Origin: DAOUMF01 sp034411955
GTDB taxonomy: Bacteria; Chloroflexota; Dehalococcoidia; SM23-28-2; RBG-16-64-32
Reading direction: 5' to 3'
Length of the DNA stretch: 8,884 nt
Assembly: GCA_034411955.1 (NCBI GenBank)
Contig: DAOUMF010000052.1
Location: forward strand, 1 to 8,884
Made by a program: the position numbers and the translations under genes. The number at the start of each line of letters is the position of its first letter. Within the stretch, counting starts at the first letter, position 1. The notes beneath the pieces are model-generated. The model did not search any database, was not told where the DNA came from, and was given only the letters and a program-made list of their open reading frames with translations. Positions 6,089-8,884 of the stretch are shown piece by piece.

Positions 6089-7458
6089 TGAACGTCAGCG
6101 AGCACCTGGCCCGCTTCGTCGCCGAGGCGGAGAGTGCGCCGGAGGAGGCCATCGTACAGGCCAAGCGGGCCCTGCTGGACACGCTGGGCGTGGCCCTGGC
6201 TGGCTCCCAGGAGGAGAGCGCCCGCATCGTGGCGGAGTGGGTGCGGGAGCGGGGTGGCTGCGAGGAGGCGACGGTGCTGGGGCAGCAGTTTCGTGCCCCG
6301 GCCGCTGAGGCGGCGCTGGTCAACGGCACCGCCGGGCACGCCCTGGACTACGACGATGTCAGCCTGTCCATGCGCGGGCACCCCAGCGCGCCCCTGCTGC
6401 CCGCCGTCCTAGCTGTCGCCGAGAACGCGGGTTGCAGCGGTCGCGACCTGCTTACCGCCTTCGTGCTGGGGTTTGAGGTGGAGGCGCGGCTGGGCCGGGC
6501 CATCGGCGAGGAGCACTACGCCCTGGGCTGGCACGCGACGTCCACCCTGGGCACCCTGGGCGGGGCGGCGGCCTGCGCTCGGCGCCTGGATCTGGACGTC
6601 GCGCGCACCCAGATGGCCCTGGGCGTCGCCGCCTCCCTGGCCAGCGGGCTTCAGCAGAACTTCGGGACGATGACGAAGACGCTGCACGCCGGCTGGGCCG
6701 CCCGCAACGGCGTCGTCGCGGCAGAGTTGGCCGGCCGGGGCTTCACCGCTGACCCCCGTGCTCTGGAGGGCGAGAGCGGCTTCCTGCGGGCGATGAGTGG
6801 CGGCGCAGAGGTCGATCTGGAGCCGCTGACCGCGCTCGGGGACCCGTTCGAGATCACCTCCTCCGGCATCGGGGTCAAGCTCTATCCCTGCTGCTACGCC
6901 GTCCACCGCTCGCTGGACGCCGCCCTCGACCTGAGCGCCCAGCACGGGATCGATCCCGACAGCATCGCCCGCGTCCAAGTAGAGGTGAGTCGCGGGGCGC
7001 TGCTGCCCCTGCGCGCCGACCCGCCGGCGACGGGGCTGGAGGGGAAGTTCAGCCTGCAGTACTGTCTGGCGGCGGCACTAGCGGACGGCCGTGTGGGTCT
7101 GGCCTCCTTCACGGACGAGGCCGTCCGCCGCCCGGCGGTGCGGGAGCTGATGGCGAAGGTGGAGGCGAGGGAGGGGGCGGAGCCCGGCGCCTTCCCCATC
7201 GGCGGCCACGCCGAGGTGCGTATCGCTCTCAAAGACGGGAGTGAGCACAGCCTGCGGGTGGACACGCCTCGGGGCGATCCGTCGCGGCCTCTGTCCTGGG
7301 ACGAGTTGGCGGAGAAGTTCCGCGACTGCGCGGGCACGGTTCTCCCTACTGAGGCGGTCGAGCGGACGCTGCGCCTGGTCGAGCGGCTGGAAGAGCTGCC
7401 GGAGGCTGAGAGGCTAACCGAAACGCTAAGAACAGCCCCAACCCAGGCGCAACGCTAA
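6079..7458 (+). CDS. MmgE/PrpD family protein (2-methylcitrate dehydratase / cis-aconitate decarboxylase-like)
   Basis: This family acts on small tricarboxylic or dicarboxylic acids: PrpD dehydrates 2-methylcitrate in propionate breakdown, and relatives decarboxylate cis-aconitate or have unknown substrates. Conserved marks are in order in the 459 residues: AKRALLDTLGVALAGS (about 28-43), NGTAGHALDYDDV (82-94), RGHPSAP (99-105), LGWHATSTLGT (149-159), MTKTLHAGWAARNG (198-211) and KLYPCCYAVH (267-276). The Asp/His/His/Lys/Lys positions correspond to active-site residues in cis-aconitate decarboxylase, so it should be an active enzyme. The substrate is not deducible; no prpB or prpC is nearby, so propionate use is not supported. 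The start is uncertain: ATG 6079 has no Shine-Dalgarno, and GTG 6088 could be a leaderless start; the frame open back to 5986 has no family similarity. It converges on the crotonase gene with a 2-base gap. Confidence 0.9.
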   Translation: MSAVNVSEHLARFVAEAESAPEEAIVQAKRALLDTLGVALAGSQEESARIVAEWVRERGGCEEATVLGQQFRAPAAEAALVNGTAGHALDYDDVSLSMRGHPSAPLLPAVLAVAENAGCSGRDLLTAFVLGFEVEARLGRAIGEEHYALGWHATSTLGTLGGAAACARRLDLDVARTQMALGVAASLASGLQQNFGTMTKTLHAGWAARNGVVAAELAGRGFTADPRALEGESGFLRAMSGGAEVDLEPLTALGDPFEITSSGIGVKLYPCCYAVHRSLDAALDLSAQHGIDPDSIARVQVEVSRGALLPLRADPPATGLEGKFSLQYCLAAALADGRVGLASFTDEAVRRPAVRELMAKVEAREGAEPGAFPIGGHAEVRIALKDGSEHSLRVDTPRGDPSRPLSWDELAEKFRDCAGTVLPTEAVERTLRLVERLEELPEAERLTETLRTAPTQAQR

Positions 7459-7460
7459 AC

Positions 7461-8216
7461 CTACTCGTCGCCGGTGACCCGCGTGGCGGCGTCCCGGAAA
7501 CGCTCCCGGTGCTCCTGCGACTGACGAAGCTCCCGGTTCGCCTCCACCTCCCGCCGTATGGCATCGCCGCTGTAGGTGGCGATGTCGATGACCTCCTTGG
7601 ACGCCATGACGGCGGCGCGCGAGTTGGCGGCGATCGCTTGGGCCATCTCCATGACGGCGGGCTCCAGCTTCTCCAACGGCACCAGGTGGTTCAAGAGGCC
7701 GATGCGCAGCGCCTCCTGGGCGTCGATGGTGCGGGCGGTGAAGATCAGCTCCTTGGCCAGGGGTGCCCCTATGATGCGCGGGAGCTGGAAGGCGCCCACG
7801 ACTAGCCCGTAGCTGGTCCCCACGAACCGGAAGCTGGCGTTCTCGGAGGCGATGCGGATGTCGCAGTTGATGGCGAGGAAGGCGCCGCCGCCGTAGGCGT
7901 AGCCGTTGACGGCGGCGATGATCGGCTTACGGGTTCGCAGCACGCGGGCCACGGCCTGAGCGGGCGCTCCCACGTCACTGGCCTTCGTCCCGCGGGCGCC
8001 CGCGGCCTCGGCCATGTCGGCCCCGGCGCAGAACGCCTTCTCGCCGACGCCCGTGAGGATGAGAACGCTGACGGCGTCATCGGCCTCCAGCCTGTCCAGG
8101 GCGTCGATGAGCTCGTGGCAGAGCCGGGCGCTGAGGGCGTTGTGCTTCTCAGGCCGGTTGAGGCGGATGGTCGCGACGCCGCCGGTCTGCTCGACGATCA
8201 GGGTCTCGTACTTCAC
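7461..8216 (-). CDS. Crotonase-fold (enoyl-CoA hydratase/isomerase family) protein lacking both hydratase glutamates
   Basis: The fold is clear over 251 residues: VATIRLNRPEKHNALS (about 14-29), the CoA/oxyanion segments FCAGADM (62-68) and NGYAYGGGAFLAINCDIRIA (104-123), then SYGLVVGAFQLPRIIG (135-150) and ARTIDAQEALRIGLLNHLVP (161-180). Aligned by eye with mitochondrial enoyl-CoA hydratase, the first catalytic Glu (of GGGxEL) is Phe113 and the second (of QPE) is about Gly133. Simple water addition to a 2-enoyl-CoA is therefore unlikely; isomerase, hydrolase, lyase or another crotonase reaction is possible. It starts at GTG 8214-8216, 22 bases after the thiolase stop with GGGAG about ten bases upstream, so the two are very probably co-transcribed and act on the same CoA ester. 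Many relatives are annotated simply as enoyl-CoA hydratase; that label should not be trusted here. Confidence 0.9.
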   Translation of the reverse strand: MKYETLIVEQTGGVATIRLNRPEKHNALSARLCHELIDALDRLEADDAVSVLILTGVGEKAFCAGADMAEAAGARGTKASDVGAPAQAVARVLRTRKPIIAAVNGYAYGGGAFLAINCDIRIASENASFRFVGTSYGLVVGAFQLPRIIGAPLAKELIFTARTIDAQEALRIGLLNHLVPLEKLEPAVMEMAQAIAANSRAAVMASKEVIDIATYSGDAIRREVEANRELRQSQEHRERFRDAATRVTGDE

Positions 8217-8238
8217 GCGGACGGGTCTCCCGACTGCG

Positions 8239-8884
8239 TTAGATCGACAGGATGTGGACGGAGAGCGCCGCCGCCTCCGCTCGCACCATGCCGCCGCCGT
8301 TCTCCGTCAGGCCCACGCGCGGGTTGGCCACCTGCCGGTCGCTCGCCTCGCCGCGTAGCTGGCTGAAGATCTCGTAGATCTGGGCGACACCTGTGGCGCC
8401 GATGGGGTGGCCCTTGGAGATCAGGCCGCCGCTGGTGTTCACCGGTATCCGGCCGTCCGCGTACGTGTCGCGGGAGTCGATGAGCTTGCCGCCCTCGCCG
8501 GGGGCGCACAGGCCCAGCTCCTCGCACAGCACCAGCTCCGCTGGGGCGGAGGCGTCGTGCATCTCGACAACGTTGAGGTCCTCTGGCCCCACGCCCGCTT
8601 TCTCGTAGGCTTGCTGCGCCACGCGCTCTGTGATGCCGGGCTCGCCGGGGCCGTGGTCGCTGCCGGAGCCGACGCAGGAGGCGAGGACGTGGACGGGCTT
8701 GGTGGTGAACTGCTTGGCCTTGTCGGCCGGGCAGAGGATGGCCGCCGCCGCCCCGTCGCCGATGGGGGAGCACATCAGGCGCGTGAGAGGCTCCGCCACC
8801 AGCGGCGACTCGAGAATCTCCTCCAGGGTGTACACCTCCCGGTACTGGGCGTGAGGGTTGAGGGAGCCGTGGTAGTGGTTCTTG
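8239..8884 (-). CDS. Lipid-transfer (SCP2-type) thiolase family protein (partial, N-terminus off the right edge)
   Basis: The visible C-terminal 214 residues begin inside a KNHHYHGSLNPHAQYR segment typical of thiolases and continue with DGAAAAIL, VVEMHDASAPAELVL, NTSGGLISKGHPIGATG and TENGGG. Classical thiolases have NEAFA and a C-x-GGG catalytic cysteine; here these are HDASA and an E-N-GGG segment without cysteine, the pattern of the non-classical SCP2/lipid-transfer group. The GHPIGATG histidine is kept. The nucleophilic cysteine would lie in the missing N-terminal half, so activity cannot be judged. Such proteins cleave or condense beta-ketoacyl-CoA, often sterol side chains or other bulky acyl groups, sometimes with a DUF35 OB-fold partner, which could be off the right edge. 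The frame is open to the window end; an internal GTG at 8833-8835 is not the start because conserved sequence precedes it. Co-transcribed with the crotonase gene downstream. Confidence 0.92.
   Translation of the reverse strand, partial: KNHYHGSLNPHAQYREVYTLEEILESPLVAEPLTRLMCSPIGDGAAAAILCPADKAKQFTTKPVHVLASCVGSGSDHGPGEPGITERVAQQAYEKAGVGPEDLNVVEMHDASAPAELVLCEELGLCAPGEGGKLIDSRDTYADGRIPVNTSGGLISKGHPIGATGVAQIYEIFSQLRGEASDRQVANPRVGLTENGGGMVRAEAAALSVHILSI

Noticed and set aside
5997..6329. N-terminal extension of rplS to 6329 (an extra 111 residues)
   Set aside because: The L19 fold starts at the ATG at 5996; the upstream part is antisense to the MmgE/PrpD coding region and has no ribosomal protein character.
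7423..7458. Direct repeat AACGCTAA near the end of the MmgE/PrpD gene
   Set aside because: Two 8-base copies inside a coding end, with no further copies or element boundaries; most likely chance.
8213..8773. 186-residue minus-strand open frame overlapping the thiolase
   Set aside because: Frame-shifted shadow rich in Arg/Gly/Pro; the thiolase frame holds the conserved motifs.

Overview
The window looks like a GC-rich bacterial chromosome segment, probably Chloroflexota (perhaps Dehalococcoidia or SAR202-like). That placement rests on the L19 sequence style, the high GC, a helicase-competent PriA (actinobacterial PriA usually lacks intact helicase motifs) and the lipid-type thiolase/crotonase cargo. 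It is an inference with moderate confidence; there is no rRNA or other marker here to settle it. I see no tRNA or rRNA genes, insertion sequences, CRISPR arrays or phage genes, and no gene-free stretch longer than about 105 bases.

Left block, all on the minus strand and read from right to left: priA (replication restart helicase, 5248-2765), def (peptide deformylase, 2660-2145), a class II CCA-adding/poly(A) polymerase-type tRNA nucleotidyltransferase with an HD domain (2134-629), a small unrecognised Cys-rich lipoprotein (611-195), and the N-terminal part of yajC (154 to the left edge). Most are information-processing or export genes. The lipoprotein gene is the odd one out: it is visibly less GC-rich and has no recognised family.

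Centre: rplS (ribosomal protein L19, 5996-5358, minus strand) is a free-standing unit ending in a textbook intrinsic terminator at 5311-5335. Its normal L19 core is followed by a tail of about 85 residues that is nearly half glutamate, the most unusual protein feature in the window. An 82-base divergent spacer separates rplS from the next gene.

Right block, acyl-CoA and carboxylic-acid metabolism: an MmgE/PrpD-family protein on the plus strand (6079-7458) converges, with only a 2-base gap, on a minus-strand pair. The pair is a lipid-transfer (SCP2-type) thiolase (8239 to the right edge, partial) followed by a crotonase-fold protein (7461-8216). The crotonase keeps the CoA/oxyanion scaffold but has neither of the two catalytic glutamates of enoyl-CoA hydratase, so its chemistry is open. 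Together these genes suggest breakdown or remodelling of an unusual acyl-CoA, such as a branched, alicyclic or sterol-like substrate, but the sequence does not name it.

Candidate promoters ahead of priA, rplS and the MmgE/PrpD gene all lie very close to the start codons, implying very short or absent leaders.
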